Counted from the first letter of the stretch, positions 14,885 to 23,804 are shown. The stretch is DNA of 64,000 nucleotides from Polyangium sp. y55x31 (GCF_029946505.1 NZ_JARZHG010000048.1:1-64000); one strand, 5' to 3'. Numbers and translations: made by a program. The notes: generated by a model from the letters alone, not told the origin.

Positions 14885-15882
14885 GCCCCGTCGACGCGGG
14901 TCGGGTGAATCGCCGCGCCTTCACCACGGGGGCACTCGCCGCGGGCGCCCTCTTCGCCGCCGGCAGCGGCTGCGCGCCCTCGCCCGTCCCGGGTCCGGCG
15001 CGTGATCCCGAAAGGAGCTCCCACATGCCCCTGTCCCCCCGAGGTCCCTTCTGGCCGGGCGGCGCGCGCCTCGCCGTCTCCATTTCGATGCAATTCGAGG
15101 CCGGCGCGCAACCCGAGCGCGGCGCGAGCAGCCCATACCCCCCGCTCGATCCGCGGTATCCCGATCTACCGGCCACGAAATGGTACGAATACGGCATCAA
15201 GGAGGGCATTCCGCGCCTGCTCTCCGTGTTCGAGCGCCGCAAGGTCAAGGTCACGTCGCACATGGTCGGAAAGGCGGTGGACCTCCACCCCGCGCTGGCG
15301 CGGGAGATCGTCGAACGAGGCCACGAGGCGGCCGCGCACGGGCAGACATGGACCCCGCAATTCTCGATGTCCCCTGCTGAGGAGCGCGCGTCGTACGAGG
15401 CGAACGTGCAGAGCATCGAGCGCGCGACCGGCGTCCGCCCCGTCGGCTTCAATGCATTCTGGATGCGCGGCACCCCGAGCACGCTTTCGATCCTGCAGGA
15501 CCTCGGCTTCCTCTATCACATCGACGACCTCAGCCGGGACGAACCTTTTCTGGTGACCGTGCAAGGCCGACCCTTCGTGGTCGTGCCTTACACGCTCGGC
15601 ACCAACGACATCGTATCCTTCGAGGAGCGGCACCACGACACGGCCGGCTTCGCCGCGGATCTGAAATACGAGTTCGATGCGCTCTACGAGGAGGCCGCGA
15701 CGCGCCGCCGCCTGATGTCGGTGAGCGTGCACGACCGGATCGGCGGTCGCCCGGGGCGGGCGCGCGTGCTGGAGGAGTTCATCCAGTACGCGCAATCGCA
15801 CCCCGGGGTATGGTTCGCGCGCAAGGACGAGATCGCGCGATTCGCCCTGGAGAGCCCGATCACGCCGCGGGAAGGGCCCTGA
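14881..15882 (+). CDS. Polysaccharide-deacetylase-family (NodB/PuuE-like) protein with Tat/lipoprotein signal
   Basis: 333 residues from the overlapping ATG at 14881. The N-terminus NRRAFTTGALAAG is a twin-arginine signal with a hydrophobic stretch ending at a cysteine (about 31), so export as a folded, perhaps lipid-anchored protein is likely. From about 60 onward it follows the CE4/NodB plan: a GARLAVSISMQFEAG strand, KVTSHMVGKAV, RGHEAAAHGQTW and GFNAFWMRGTPS. The GHExxxHG motif supplies metal-binding histidines. The usual first DD pair of true chitin deacetylases is not seen, and the sequence is closer to the PuuE/allantoinase-like branch, so the substrate may be an amide other than a polysaccharide. 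Confidence 0.8.
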   Translation: MSPVDAGRVNRRAFTTGALAAGALFAAGSGCAPSPVPGPARDPERSSHMPLSPRGPFWPGGARLAVSISMQFEAGAQPERGASSPYPPLDPRYPDLPATKWYEYGIKEGIPRLLSVFERRKVKVTSHMVGKAVDLHPALAREIVERGHEAAAHGQTWTPQFSMSPAEERASYEANVQSIERATGVRPVGFNAFWMRGTPSTLSILQDLGFLYHIDDLSRDEPFLVTVQGRPFVVVPYTLGTNDIVSFEERHHDTAGFAADLKYEFDALYEEAATRRRLMSVSVHDRIGGRPGRARVLEEFIQYAQSHPGVWFARKDEIARFALESPITPREGP

Positions 15883-15925
15883 TTCCGCTCGCAGCGAAAC
15901 CCCGGCGCCACGCAGCGGCTCGGAT

Positions 15926-16849
15926 TCAAACCGCCGAGAACAGCTTGGCCAGCTCCTGCCGACGGAACGCTTCGATCACATAATCCACGAACACGCGCGT
16001 CTTCGCCGCGAGCTGCTTGTGCCCGGCGTAATAGAGCGAAATCGGGCCGATGTCGGCGTACCACGCCGGCAGGACCCGCACGAGGGCACCGCTCCGCAGA
16101 TGTGGCAGTGCATCCATGACCGTGACGAAACAGATGCCGAGGTCCATCAAGGCGCACTGGGTGAGCGACTCGGGGTCGTCGAGGATGATGCGCGGCGGCA
16201 CTTCGACGGAGATTTGCTCGCCGGCGCGATTGCGCAAGGGCCATCCGCGGACGCGTCCGGTTTGGGGGGAACGCAAGTGGATGCCGGCGTGGTGCTGGAG
16301 GTCCGCGGGCTCCCGGGGCGGCGTGCGACTGGCGAGATAGGCGGGCGACGCCACCGCAATGAGCTGCGCCCTCGCCAGCTCACGCGCGACGAGACCCGAG
16401 GCGAGATCGAATCCACCGCCGATGGCCGCGTCGAAGCCCTCCTTGATGAGGTCCACCGGTCGGGGATCAAAATGCCAGTCCGGGATGATGCCAGGGTAGC
16501 GCGCGAGAAAGTCCTTCAGCAGGGGCACGAGATAGCCGCGCCCGAACACGGGGGACGCGCTGACCTTGAGGACGCCGGCGGGCTGGCCGGCGGCCTGGGA
16601 TACGTTGGCAATGGCTGCCTGGAGCATGTCGAGGCCGCCGCTGACGTCTTGCAGAAAGCGCTCGCCCGCCTCGGTCAGCGTCAGCCCTCGGGTGCTGCGC
16701 TGAAACAGACGCACGCCGAGCTTCCCCTCGAGCCGCGCGACGTTTTGACTGACGGCCGCGGGCGATAACCCGAGCCGGCGCGCGGCCGCCGAAAAGCTCG
16801 CGGCCTGCGCGCTGCGTACGAACGACTCCAGCGTGACGAGCGTCTCCAT
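15926..16849 (-). CDS. LysR-family transcriptional regulator
   Basis: 307 residues, ATG at 16849. The N-terminal helix-turn-helix ASFSAAARRLGLSPAAVSQN (about 17-36) is followed by ARLEGKLGVRLFQRSTRGL and a full effector-binding domain. It most resembles the CrgA/AaeR-like subgroup of LysR proteins. It is divergent from the isochorismatase-like hydrolase gene (17027) with a 177-base gap that holds the palindrome AAGATCTT at 16886-16893, a possible half of its operator. Its natural target is probably the hydrolase gene. Confidence 0.88.
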   Translation of the reverse strand: METLVTLESFVRSAQAASFSAAARRLGLSPAAVSQNVARLEGKLGVRLFQRSTRGLTLTEAGERFLQDVSGGLDMLQAAIANVSQAAGQPAGVLKVSASPVFGRGYLVPLLKDFLARYPGIIPDWHFDPRPVDLIKEGFDAAIGGGFDLASGLVARELARAQLIAVASPAYLASRTPPREPADLQHHAGIHLRSPQTGRVRGWPLRNRAGEQISVEVPPRIILDDPESLTQCALMDLGICFVTVMDALPHLRSGALVRVLPAWYADIGPISLYYAGHKQLAAKTRVFVDYVIEAFRRQELAKLFSAV

Positions 16850-17026
16850 GCCCGCGCGATGCTACTGCGCGCCTTGCCCAGCTTGAAGATCTTGTTGAAA
16901 CAGATTCCGCGGCTTCCCCCCTACTGCGAGGGGACGCCCCCCTTCATCCTCCGCCTCGGACAGCGACCCGCCGCCCTCGGCGCCGGGTCCACGAGCTTTC
17001 GACCCCTTGCTGCCGTGGAGACCGAC

Positions 17027-17686
17027 ATGAACGCCCCCCAAAACCCGAAGGCTGGCCTCGGAGCCCTGCTCACGCCCGACAACTGCGCGCTGATCCTCAT
17101 CGATCACCAGCCCTTTCAATTCGCCGGCCTGCGCAGCCACGATACCCAGACCATCATCAACAACGTCGTGGCCCTGGCCAAGACCGCAAAGACGTTCGGC
17201 GTGCCGACGCTCTTGACCACGGTCGTCGAGGCGCGCGGCGGATACCTCATTCCGCAGCTCCAGGCCGTCTTCCCCGAGCAAAAGCCCATCGACCGCACCT
17301 TCATCAATACCTGGGAGGACGCGCGCGTCGTCGAATGGGTGAAGAAGACCGGCAAGAAGAAGATCGTCATGGCCGCGCTGTGGACCGAGATCTGCCTCGC
17401 GTTTCCGGTCATTCACGCGCTCGGCGAGGGCTACGAGGTCTACATCGTGACCGACGCCTCGGGCGGCGTGTCCGTCGAGGCGCACGAGGTGGCCATTCAG
17501 CGCATGATCCAGGCCGGCGCCGTGCCCCTCACCTGGATGGTGTTCGGTTCCGAGCTGCAACGCGATTGGGCCCGCACGGCCACGCTCTCCGACATGGCAA
17601 AGCTCATGCTCGAGCACATGGGCAACGTCGGCACGAGCTACACGTGGGAGCAGCAGCTCCTCGCGACGCCGCCCCCGGCGAAGTGA
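17027..17686 (+). CDS. Isochorismatase-like cysteine hydrolase, YcaC type
   Basis: 219 residues from the ATG at 17027. The expected catalytic triad is visible: Asp26 in LILIDHQ, a lysine (about 86) in FPEQKP, and Cys123 in ALWTEICLAFP, which matches the YcaC-like subgroup of the isochorismatase superfamily. These enzymes hydrolyse small amides or remain of unknown substrate. The frame extends upstream but the extra sequence has no homology features and lies in the promoter region of the divergent LysR gene. The LysR partner suggests that expression is induced by a small molecule related to the substrate. Confidence 0.88.
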   Translation: MNAPQNPKAGLGALLTPDNCALILIDHQPFQFAGLRSHDTQTIINNVVALAKTAKTFGVPTLLTTVVEARGGYLIPQLQAVFPEQKPIDRTFINTWEDARVVEWVKKTGKKKIVMAALWTEICLAFPVIHALGEGYEVYIVTDASGGVSVEAHEVAIQRMIQAGAVPLTWMVFGSELQRDWARTATLSDMAKLMLEHMGNVGTSYTWEQQLLATPPPAK

Positions 17687-17788
17687 ATCGGAACATCCCG
17701 GGAGAACGAGCCTACGCGCCTCCCCGGTGACGAGCGCCCTCCGCGCTCCCCCAGGCGCCGGACTCCGTGGTAAAATCTTCGGCGGACC

Positions 17789-18253
17789 ATGTTGACCGTC
17801 GAAGCCCTCTTCGCGCAGCCCGACAACCACGACGTGCTTCGATGTCTCGGGCTCCGGAGCCCGGAGGACGTTCGGTTTTTCGAGGCGGGCACGGAGGGGA
17901 GCCCCTTCGATGAAGGAGGCCAAATCTTCTTTCACGATTATGGCCGCGGCTGCCCCGACGCGTCGCGATGCACGCTCGACCGGTACAACATCATGGCCCA
18001 CGAGCGCACGGCGCGTATCTTCGCGTTTCACCGAGGACGCCTCACCGTCGCCCTTCGCCGCGGTGCCCCTCGCCATGGCGGCGATCCCACGGAAATGTTG
18101 CGTGGTGAGACGGCCGATGGCACGGTCGATCTGCGCGCGCTCGGTCCCGGCTGGGAGCTGTTCCACGGGAGTGATGAGCTGGACGACCCGGAGGAACCGT
18201 TTCGATCGGCCTACGAGCTCGCGGGGCGCTCGGAGAATGCATCTCGGCCATGA
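17789..18253 (+). CDS. Hypothetical protein, 154 aa
   Basis: ATG at 17789. Soluble protein with a Trp/Phe/Asp-rich middle (IFFHDYGRGCPDASRC) and an acidic C-terminus. It contains three to four cysteines and no signal peptide, membrane segment or recognised motif. Its stop overlaps the ATG of the following membrane protein gene (ATGA, with a second ATG next to it), so the two are co-translated. Function unknown; it may be an immunity-type or partner protein of the membrane protein, but this is only a guess from context. Confidence 0.65.
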   Translation: MLTVEALFAQPDNHDVLRCLGLRSPEDVRFFEAGTEGSPFDEGGQIFFHDYGRGCPDASRCTLDRYNIMAHERTARIFAFHRGRLTVALRRGAPRHGGDPTEMLRGETADGTVDLRALGPGWELFHGSDELDDPEEPFRSAYELAGRSENASRP

Positions 18254-18885
18254 TGTCCTTTCGTCGATGGAGTCACCTCACGCGCGCGTACGTCGGCCTT
18301 CTGCTCGTGCGCGCCGCCCTGCTCGTCGCGGCCGGCTTCGGCGTGCGGCAAGACCGAGCCTCGTTCCTCCAGGATCAGGTCCTCGGCATGCTCGTGGGGG
18401 TGGCCCTCGGGTTCGCGTGGCTTCATCAAGCCTGGGCACGCATTCCAAAGCCGCACCGTCGGGCCTACGATGGCCAGCGCATCGAGCCGGACGAGGCGCT
18501 CTGGAAGCTGTTCATCCCCGTTTATGGCGTCTACTGGCTCTTCGTCGCCAACACGGGCCTCTGCGGCGCCGTCGAGCGTCACCTCCAGCGAAATCATGCG
18601 CGCTCGGTCAGCGTCCCGTCGACGCTCGCGTTCGTTGCTTGCCTCGTGCAGCTCGTCCCCGTGCTGAACCTCGTCCTCTCCCCGCTCCTCTGGGGCCTTT
18701 TCATGGTGCGCGTCGATGCCGCGCAGGCGGAGGCGGACGAACGGGACCCGGAGACCGTCGCCCCCGAGCCGCTGGGATGGCTCAAGGTCCTCGGCATTCT
18801 CCTCGGCGCGGTCCTCAGCCTGTGGGGCGTGCACATCCTCGCGTACTTCGCGCTCTGGCAATTCTTGACCCCGGATCGGCCGTAG
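18250..18885 (+). CDS. Multi-pass membrane protein of unknown function
   Basis: 211 residues from the ATG at 18250 that overlaps the preceding stop. About five hydrophobic segments are visible (about 12-32, 46-64, 87-105, 120-152, 176-205), with a polar, acidic loop near 155-172. The loop between the second and third segments carries RIPKPHRRAYDGQRIEPDEALWKL, a length and position resembling DUF4328-like proteins, but I am not sure of that match. It is coupled to the small soluble protein upstream. It is probably in the inner membrane. Confidence 0.7.
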   Translation: MMSFRRWSHLTRAYVGLLLVRAALLVAAGFGVRQDRASFLQDQVLGMLVGVALGFAWLHQAWARIPKPHRRAYDGQRIEPDEALWKLFIPVYGVYWLFVANTGLCGAVERHLQRNHARSVSVPSTLAFVACLVQLVPVLNLVLSPLLWGLFMVRVDAAQAEADERDPETVAPEPLGWLKVLGILLGAVLSLWGVHILAYFALWQFLTPDRP

Positions 18886-18949
18886 CTCCTCGGTGCGGTG
18901 CGTTCGCCTCGCTCTCGTCCTGCGTCGACGGTCATACTATGCTGCGTGC

Positions 18950-19834
18950 ATGCATCCTTTCCGTCTCGTTTTTCTGCTGCCGCTTCTCGCCGCCTGCTCG
19001 TCCGGCGGCGATCCGGTCGCATGCCTAGCCCCACACGCCGGTGAGATTCGCGCGGACTTCGAGCAAGCGAAGCTCGAAGAGACGTGGTCCGGCGAGGCCG
19101 AGGGGATCCCCGAGAACTTCACGCTCGTCTCGTCCCCGACCCGCAAAGGCGCAGGCGCGCTCAAGCTCCGGGCGCGAAAAGGCGACGTCGCGAACGGCGG
19201 CGTGCGCTCCGAGCTCACCTGGGACAACCAGGATCGCGCGGGCAGCGACGCATTTTACGCATGGAGCATCCGGCTCGATCCGAGCTTTCCCGACATCGAC
19301 CGCGTGGAGGACGCGCAGGGCAGGGCCAACTGGCAGGTGATGGGTCAATGGCACGATCAGCCCGATTGCCAGAAAGGGCAGAGCTGGGACGACATCGAGA
19401 CACGCGGCCCGGCGGTCTCGGTCAATTACCTGTGGCTTTCGAGCGCGGATCCGAAGGTGCAGGCGCTCATGGCGAACGGAGAGCTCGCGACCGTCGTCGG
19501 CTTCTCCGACGCTATGCTCGAGCGCCCGCTCTTCGGGCTCATCGTGCAGGACCGCCTTCGCGCGGTGACGCCGATCGAAAAGGACCAGTGGATCGACGTG
19601 CGCATCCATCACCATTGGTCGCGCGGGGCCGACGGCCGGGTCCAGTGGTTCGTGAACGGGCAGCTCGTCCACACGTACGAGGGCAGCACCATGTGGAGCG
19701 ACGCCTCGCAATACTTCAAGCTCGGACTTTACCGAAACCCGGAGATCGTCCCCGACCAGGTGTTTTTCGTGGACGAAGTCTTCGTGACCCGCGACGAGAC
19801 CGCCATGACGGCCTTCGCCGAAGCCCTGAAGTAA
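18950..19834 (+). CDS. Secreted polysaccharide lyase-like lipoprotein (heparin lyase I fold)
   Basis: 294 residues from the ATG at 18950. The signal FLLPLLAAC gives a clear lipobox with cysteine near 16. The mature protein is a beta-jelly-roll type sequence with GGVRSELTW (about 82-90), GRANWQVMGQWHDQPD (about 123-138), and near the C-terminus a KLGLYRNPEI segment, in the order seen in heparin-lyase-I-like and alginate/glucuronan lyase families (PF14099 type). It would cleave an acidic polysaccharide by beta-elimination outside the cell, in keeping with a predatory or polymer-degrading lifestyle. Substrate cannot be read from sequence. A single-gene unit convergent with the propeller lipoprotein gene. 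Confidence 0.75.
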   Translation: MHPFRLVFLLPLLAACSSGGDPVACLAPHAGEIRADFEQAKLEETWSGEAEGIPENFTLVSSPTRKGAGALKLRARKGDVANGGVRSELTWDNQDRAGSDAFYAWSIRLDPSFPDIDRVEDAQGRANWQVMGQWHDQPDCQKGQSWDDIETRGPAVSVNYLWLSSADPKVQALMANGELATVVGFSDAMLERPLFGLIVQDRLRAVTPIEKDQWIDVRIHHHWSRGADGRVQWFVNGQLVHTYEGSTMWSDASQYFKLGLYRNPEIVPDQVFFVDEVFVTRDETAMTAFAEALK

Positions 19835-19871
19835 GGCCCCACTGCGCCATGGCCTCGCCCGGGGTGATCCT

Positions 19872-21248
19872 TCAAGGATCCAGCCGGGTCACGAAAATGG
19901 CGCGCGGCTGTCCGCTCTCGTTCACGAGCGCGCCTTGTCCGAAGTCGATCTGGCTCGTGAAGTATCCGGCCATGTACCGACGGCCTTCGCTGTCGAGCGC
20001 GATTTGAACAGCGTAATCCTCCCCGGGCCCTCCGTACGTCGCGGACTGCAAGAAAGTCCCTTGCTCGTCGATCTCGGCGACGGTGATGTCTTCATAAGAC
20101 GGGCCAGTGAGCGTCGACCCGTTGATGTGGATGGTCCCTTCGAGCCCGAGGCCGAGCCATGCGCGCCCGGGGGCGCTTCTCGTGAGCGTCGTGTGGACGG
20201 CGTAGAATTCTTCTCCCTCGACGAACCAATCGCTGCTCCCGTCGAGCGAGTGGTGCTGCAGGGAGGCCAAACAATGCTCGGCGGGGTCCTCGGCGCGGGC
20301 CATGAAATATCCTTCTTTGCCGTCGGGCGCGAAGGCGAACGCATCGACCCAGCACACGCTCTCGGTCACCTCGAGCTCCATCTGCCCCCATTTTTTGAAT
20401 TTTTGCACCCGCGCTTTTTGATAATACGAGGAGCGCGCGAGCCAGAAGTCCCCATTCGGCTCCACGTCGATCTTCCAGAACACGGTTTTCATCGCCGGCA
20501 TCGTGTGTGCGTCCTGGAGCATGGCTTCGGGCGATCGAATCGACACCTCGGAGTCGGTCTGGTCCGACACGAACGGGCTCGAAATCCAAGCGGCGACATA
20601 CACGTTGCCCTTGCCGTCGGCGCCGACGTCGTTGAAGCGATACGCGGGCGGATCGCTGGGGGTCTGCTGGCTGTCGGTGACGTAGGCCCATCGGATGTTT
20701 CCGCTGGGATCGAGGCGCACGACGAACGGAGCCTCGTTATAGGTCTGGAACTTGTTCCCCCAAAAATCGAGGTCCGCCTGCGACGCCGGGTTGCGCTTCG
20801 CATAACCAGTGAAAAGCACGTTGCCTTCCGCGTCGGTCTTGATGGCGATGGGCTCGACGTCGATGTCCGGACCGTCGATGGTCCCTTTGAACACGATGTT
20901 GCCATAGGGATCGAGCTTCACGATCCAGGCGCTCTCCCATACGGGGTAGCCGGGGATTTCCTCGGTGGAGACCCCGCCGAGCACCCAGGCGGAGCCGTCG
21001 GGCGCGACGGTGAGGGGGTACGTCGCGAGCTTGCCCGAGAGCATCAGGCTATAAGGCGCGCCAGGTCCGACGCCTCCGCCGCCGGTGCTGGACGAGCTTA
21101 CGCTGCTGCTCCCGCCGGCGCCGCCAGCGCCTCCGCCGCCGCCAGCGCCGCCGCCGCCAGCGCCGCTTTCCACTTCGAGGGCGGACTTGCCGCCGCACGC
21201 GAAAACGAAGAACCCCACGAGTCCGAGCGCTACGTCGCGATATCTCAT
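19872..21248 (-). CDS. Lipoprotein with Gly-rich linker and beta-propeller-like repeats
   Basis: 458 residues from the ATG at 21248. The signal ends in FFVFACGG (cysteine near 18). It is followed by a Gly/Ser-rich linker (about 28-58), encoded by GCC/GCCGCC-rich DNA at 21085-21180. The body has recurring segments of the type VKLDPYGNIVFKG, VRLDPSGNIRWAY, DGKGNVYVA and DSEGRRYMAGYF, as in SBBP/NHL-type beta-propellers, where the D-x-x-G-N turn repeats about every 45-60 residues. Such proteins are abundant on myxobacterial cell surfaces. Function is unknown; binding or display is likely. No catalytic motif is seen. Confidence 0.82.
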   Translation of the reverse strand: MRYRDVALGLVGFFVFACGGKSALEVESGAGGGGAGGGGGAGGAGGSSSVSSSSTGGGGVGPGAPYSLMLSGKLATYPLTVAPDGSAWVLGGVSTEEIPGYPVWESAWIVKLDPYGNIVFKGTIDGPDIDVEPIAIKTDAEGNVLFTGYAKRNPASQADLDFWGNKFQTYNEAPFVVRLDPSGNIRWAYVTDSQQTPSDPPAYRFNDVGADGKGNVYVAAWISSPFVSDQTDSEVSIRSPEAMLQDAHTMPAMKTVFWKIDVEPNGDFWLARSSYYQKARVQKFKKWGQMELEVTESVCWVDAFAFAPDGKEGYFMARAEDPAEHCLASLQHHSLDGSSDWFVEGEEFYAVHTTLTRSAPGRAWLGLGLEGTIHINGSTLTGPSYEDITVAEIDEQGTFLQSATYGGPGEDYAVQIALDSEGRRYMAGYFTSQIDFGQGALVNESGQPRAIFVTRLDP

Positions 21249-21388
21249 GTCCGCCTCTTTGCCCAAGCGAGCACGGAGGGCAAAGAACCCGTTAAGATGC
21301 ACCTCGCCCGCGGAGAGCCGTTCCCCACGGCCGCCCCGCCTCCGCTTCCGCCTTGCCCCCGCCCGTTCGTCCTGCCACCCTGCGCGCC

Positions 21389-22591
21389 GTGTCCGCCGCG
21401 GACGAGCCTGTTCAGCCCGAGACGAGCGACGCCCCCGCGCGCCCCCAGGCTCTTCAGCGCTCGGGGGCTACGCCCGGACAAGCCGAGCTACGCCCCCAGG
21501 CTCTTCAGCGCTTGGGGGCTACGCCCGGACAAGCCGAGCTACGCCCCCAAACCCCCTGGCGCAGCCGCCTCGCCATCTCCCTCCTCTGCGGCCTCGGCCT
21601 CGTCTGGATCCTCCTCGATGGCGGCCTCCCCATCTACCCGCCGGACGGCGCGTTCGACCACCTCCGCCCCTGGACCGTCGTCGCCTACGTGGCCTCCCTC
21701 GCCGCGGTCCACTGGTTCCGCGCGGCGCGCTGGCGCCACCTGCTCCGACCCCTCGGCCGGCTCTCCCTCCGCGAGGTCGTCGTCGTCTCCTGGGTCGGCT
21801 TCGGCGCCATCCTCCTCTCGCCTCTCCGCAGCGGCGAGGTCGTCCGGCCTTACCTCATCACCACCCGCAGCTCCATCCGCATGTGGGAAGCGACGGGCAG
21901 CGTCGGGGCCGAGCGCATCATCGATGGCCTCGCGCTCAGCACCATCCTCTTCATCGGCCTCCGCCGCGCCACGCCGCTCGACCCGCTCCCCGATCACATC
22001 GGCGATCTGAAGGTCCCCGTCGCCGCCGTGCCCAGCGCCGCCATGGGCGTGCTTTTTCTCTTTTGCTCGGCCTTCCTCGCGATGGCCGTCTTCTATTTCG
22101 CCCGCGACTTCGCCCGCCGCACGACCCAAAAGGTCTTCGGCCTCGTCTCCGCGCCGCTCGGCACGCGTGTCGCCGACATCGTCGACCGTGTCGCGCAGGG
22201 CATCCGCTTCTTGCCCTCGCCGCGCCACCTCGTGCCGTTCCTCCTGGAGACGGCCGCGTACTGGAGCATCAATGCCGCGGGGGTCTGGCTGCTCGCCTGG
22301 GGAACGGGGCTCTCGGGGATCACGCTGGCCGAGGCGTGTGTCACCATGGGCTGCCTCGGCATCGGGATCCTCGTCCCCTCGGGGCCCGGGTATTTCGGCG
22401 CGTTTCAGCTCGCCACGTACATGGCCCTCGCCATGTTTTTCCCCGAGGACGTGCTCCTGGGCACCGGCTCCGCGTTCGTGTTCCTGCTTTATGTGTCCCA
22501 GGTGGGATTCCACCTCGTCGCGCTCGGGCTCGGGATGAGGCTCTTGCGGCGGGCGCCGGAAAGCTTTCCCAAGGCCGAAGCCTTGGGGTAA
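21389..22591 (+). CDS. Flippase-like (LPG synthase/UPF0104) membrane protein
   Basis: 400 residues if translated from the GTG at 21389. The frame is open back to a TTG at 21353 and has another TTG at 21512, none with a good ribosome site, so the start is uncertain. After a repetitive, polar N-terminus (about 20-55) come eight or so hydrophobic segments with RAARWRHLLRPLGRLS, PLRSGEVVRPYLI and PSGPGYFGAFQ, hallmarks of the lysylphosphatidylglycerol-synthase TM/flippase-like family. The PSGPG loop near the C-terminus is very conserved in it. Likely role is lipid or glycolipid transfer across the inner membrane. The N-terminal 17-residue tandem repeat is unusual for the family. A 157-residue periplasmic protein follows immediately. 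Confidence 0.8.
   Translation: MSAADEPVQPETSDAPARPQALQRSGATPGQAELRPQALQRLGATPGQAELRPQTPWRSRLAISLLCGLGLVWILLDGGLPIYPPDGAFDHLRPWTVVAYVASLAAVHWFRAARWRHLLRPLGRLSLREVVVVSWVGFGAILLSPLRSGEVVRPYLITTRSSIRMWEATGSVGAERIIDGLALSTILFIGLRRATPLDPLPDHIGDLKVPVAAVPSAAMGVLFLFCSAFLAMAVFYFARDFARRTTQKVFGLVSAPLGTRVADIVDRVAQGIRFLPSPRHLVPFLLETAAYWSINAAGVWLLAWGTGLSGITLAEACVTMGCLGIGILVPSGPGYFGAFQLATYMALAMFFPEDVLLGTGSAFVFLLYVSQVGFHLVALGLGMRLLRRAPESFPKAEALG
21441..21542. repeat. 51-bp tandem repeat at the N-terminus of the flippase-like gene
   Basis: Two units start at 21441 and 21492 and differ at a single base (CTCGGGGG against CTTGGGGG); a third partial begins at 21543. They encode QALQRSGATPGQAELRP-type 17-residue units. 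The DNA is GC-palindrome-like (GCCCCC...GGGGGC), more like an intergenic repeat than normal coding sequence. Confidence 0.85.
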
Positions 22592-23065
22592 ATGCTGGGA
22601 ATGCGACGAAGGCTCCGGGGCATGGCTCTTTGCGCGTTCCTCCTCGGGGGCGTGGCCCTCGTGCCCGCCTTCGAACGCGAGGCGCTCGCGGCCACGGCCT
22701 ACGAGTCGCCCTACACCTTCGAGCAGACGTGGGGCACCGCGGTTCGCCTCGTCCGCGTGGATCTCGGGCTCGAGATCACCGAGAAGGATCCCGAGCACGG
22801 CTACCTGCTCTTCAAGTACACGAGCCCCGAGAGCGGAAAACGCGTGCATGCAGGCTCGATCGAGATCGTGAAGAGCGGCAAGGACGTCGTGCGCGTGACG
22901 GTGCAGCTCGCCACGATGCCGAGCTACCACGAGCGGATGATCGTCGACGCGCTCGCGAAAAAGCTCCACGTCGAGTACGGCGATCCGCCGCGAAGGCCCG
23001 AGCCCCCGCCCCCGCCGCCCGAGAACGACGGCAACAAGGACGGCAAGGACGGAGCCAATCCCTGA
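22592..23065 (+). CDS. Small periplasmic protein, unknown function
   Basis: 157 residues. The ATG at 22592 directly follows the TAA of the flippase-like gene, so the two are co-translated (an ATG at 22601 is an alternative). A signal peptide covers about 1-33 and ends in ALA-ATA. The mature part (about 34-130) is one alpha/beta domain with FEQTWGTAVRLVRVDLG and ITEKDPEHGYLLFKY, then a Pro/Asp-rich tail. This pattern (a paralogous strand-helix-strand domain around 90 residues with DPExGYL) resembles small periplasmic or BON-like domains, without a firm match. It may assist the neighbouring membrane protein. Confidence 0.7.
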   Translation: MLGMRRRLRGMALCAFLLGGVALVPAFEREALAATAYESPYTFEQTWGTAVRLVRVDLGLEITEKDPEHGYLLFKYTSPESGKRVHAGSIEIVKSGKDVVRVTVQLATMPSYHERMIVDALAKKLHVEYGDPPRRPEPPPPPPENDGNKDGKDGANP

Positions 23066-23075
23066 AGGAACGATC

Positions 23076-23804
23076 ATGCTGACGGTTTACAAATTCGGCC
23101 CCGCGTTTGGCTTGCCCGACCTCGGTCCGTTCGTCATCAAGCTCGAGACGTGGCTGCGCATGGCGGGCCTGCCGTATCGCAGCGAGCTCGGCGATTTCCG
23201 CAAGGCGCCCAAGGGAAAAATCCCCTACGCGGCGGACGGCGACCGGCTGATCCCGGATTCGAGCCAGATCATCGATTACCTCATCGAGAAGCACGGCGAT
23301 CGATTGAACGACGGCCGGTTCGGCCCGAAGGAGCGTGCGCTCGGCCTCGCCATGAAATCGATGTTCGAGGCCGACTTCTATTTCATCTTCGTGTACCTGC
23401 GCTGGTGGCGCGACGAGGATTTCGCCCACGTGCGCCCCGTGATCGCGCAGGGCATGGCGGCCGGCGGGGTCCCGCGCTTCGCCGTGTCTCCGCTCCTCTC
23501 GTTCGCGCAGCGGCAGACGCGCAGCATGCTCAAGGCGCAGGGCATCGGGCGGCACACGCGTGAAGAGGTGTACTCCATGGGCCGCTCGCTCGTGGACGCG
23601 GCCTCCGAATTGCTCGGCGACAAACCGTTTTTCATGGACGACGCGCCCTCGACGCTCGACACGACGGCGTACGGGCTGCTCGCGCCGATCGTCTTTTCAC
23701 CCCCCGAGAACCCGGTGAAGGCGCGCGCGCTGGAGAAGGCGAACCTCGTCGCGTTCTGCGAGCGGATCCGCGAGAGGTACTGGGCGAACGAGCCTCTGAC
23801 CTAG
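23076..23804 (+). CDS. Glutathione S-transferase-like protein, metaxin/Faxc type
   Basis: 242 residues, ATG at 23076. An N-terminal thioredoxin-like fold (about 1-80) starts YKFGPAFGLPDLGPFVIKLETWL and lacks the Ser/Cys active site of classical GSTs. It ends in the SSQIIDYL motif, where Ser preceding Gln-Ile binds the glutathione glutamyl moiety in related proteins. A helical C-terminal domain follows with AYGLLA and LVAFCERIRERYW near the end. The layout matches the Tom37/metaxin/failed-axon-connections class of GST-like proteins. Whether it conjugates or only binds a ligand is unknown. Its TAG stop overlaps the stop of the opposing FAD oxidoreductase gene. Confidence 0.8.
   Translation: MLTVYKFGPAFGLPDLGPFVIKLETWLRMAGLPYRSELGDFRKAPKGKIPYAADGDRLIPDSSQIIDYLIEKHGDRLNDGRFGPKERALGLAMKSMFEADFYFIFVYLRWWRDEDFAHVRPVIAQGMAAGGVPRFAVSPLLSFAQRQTRSMLKAQGIGRHTREEVYSMGRSLVDAASELLGDKPFFMDDAPSTLDTTAYGLLAPIVFSPPENPVKARALEKANLVAFCERIRERYWANEPLT

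Noticed and set aside
16886-16893. AAGATCTT as a full LysR operator
   Set aside because: Only an 8-base palindrome without a convincing T-N11-A pattern; mentioned with the gene but not called as a site.
19866-19880. Palindrome GATCCTT-C-AAGGATC as a terminator
   Set aside because: A one-base centre cannot form a hairpin loop and it overlaps the stop codon; probably chance or a weak protein site.
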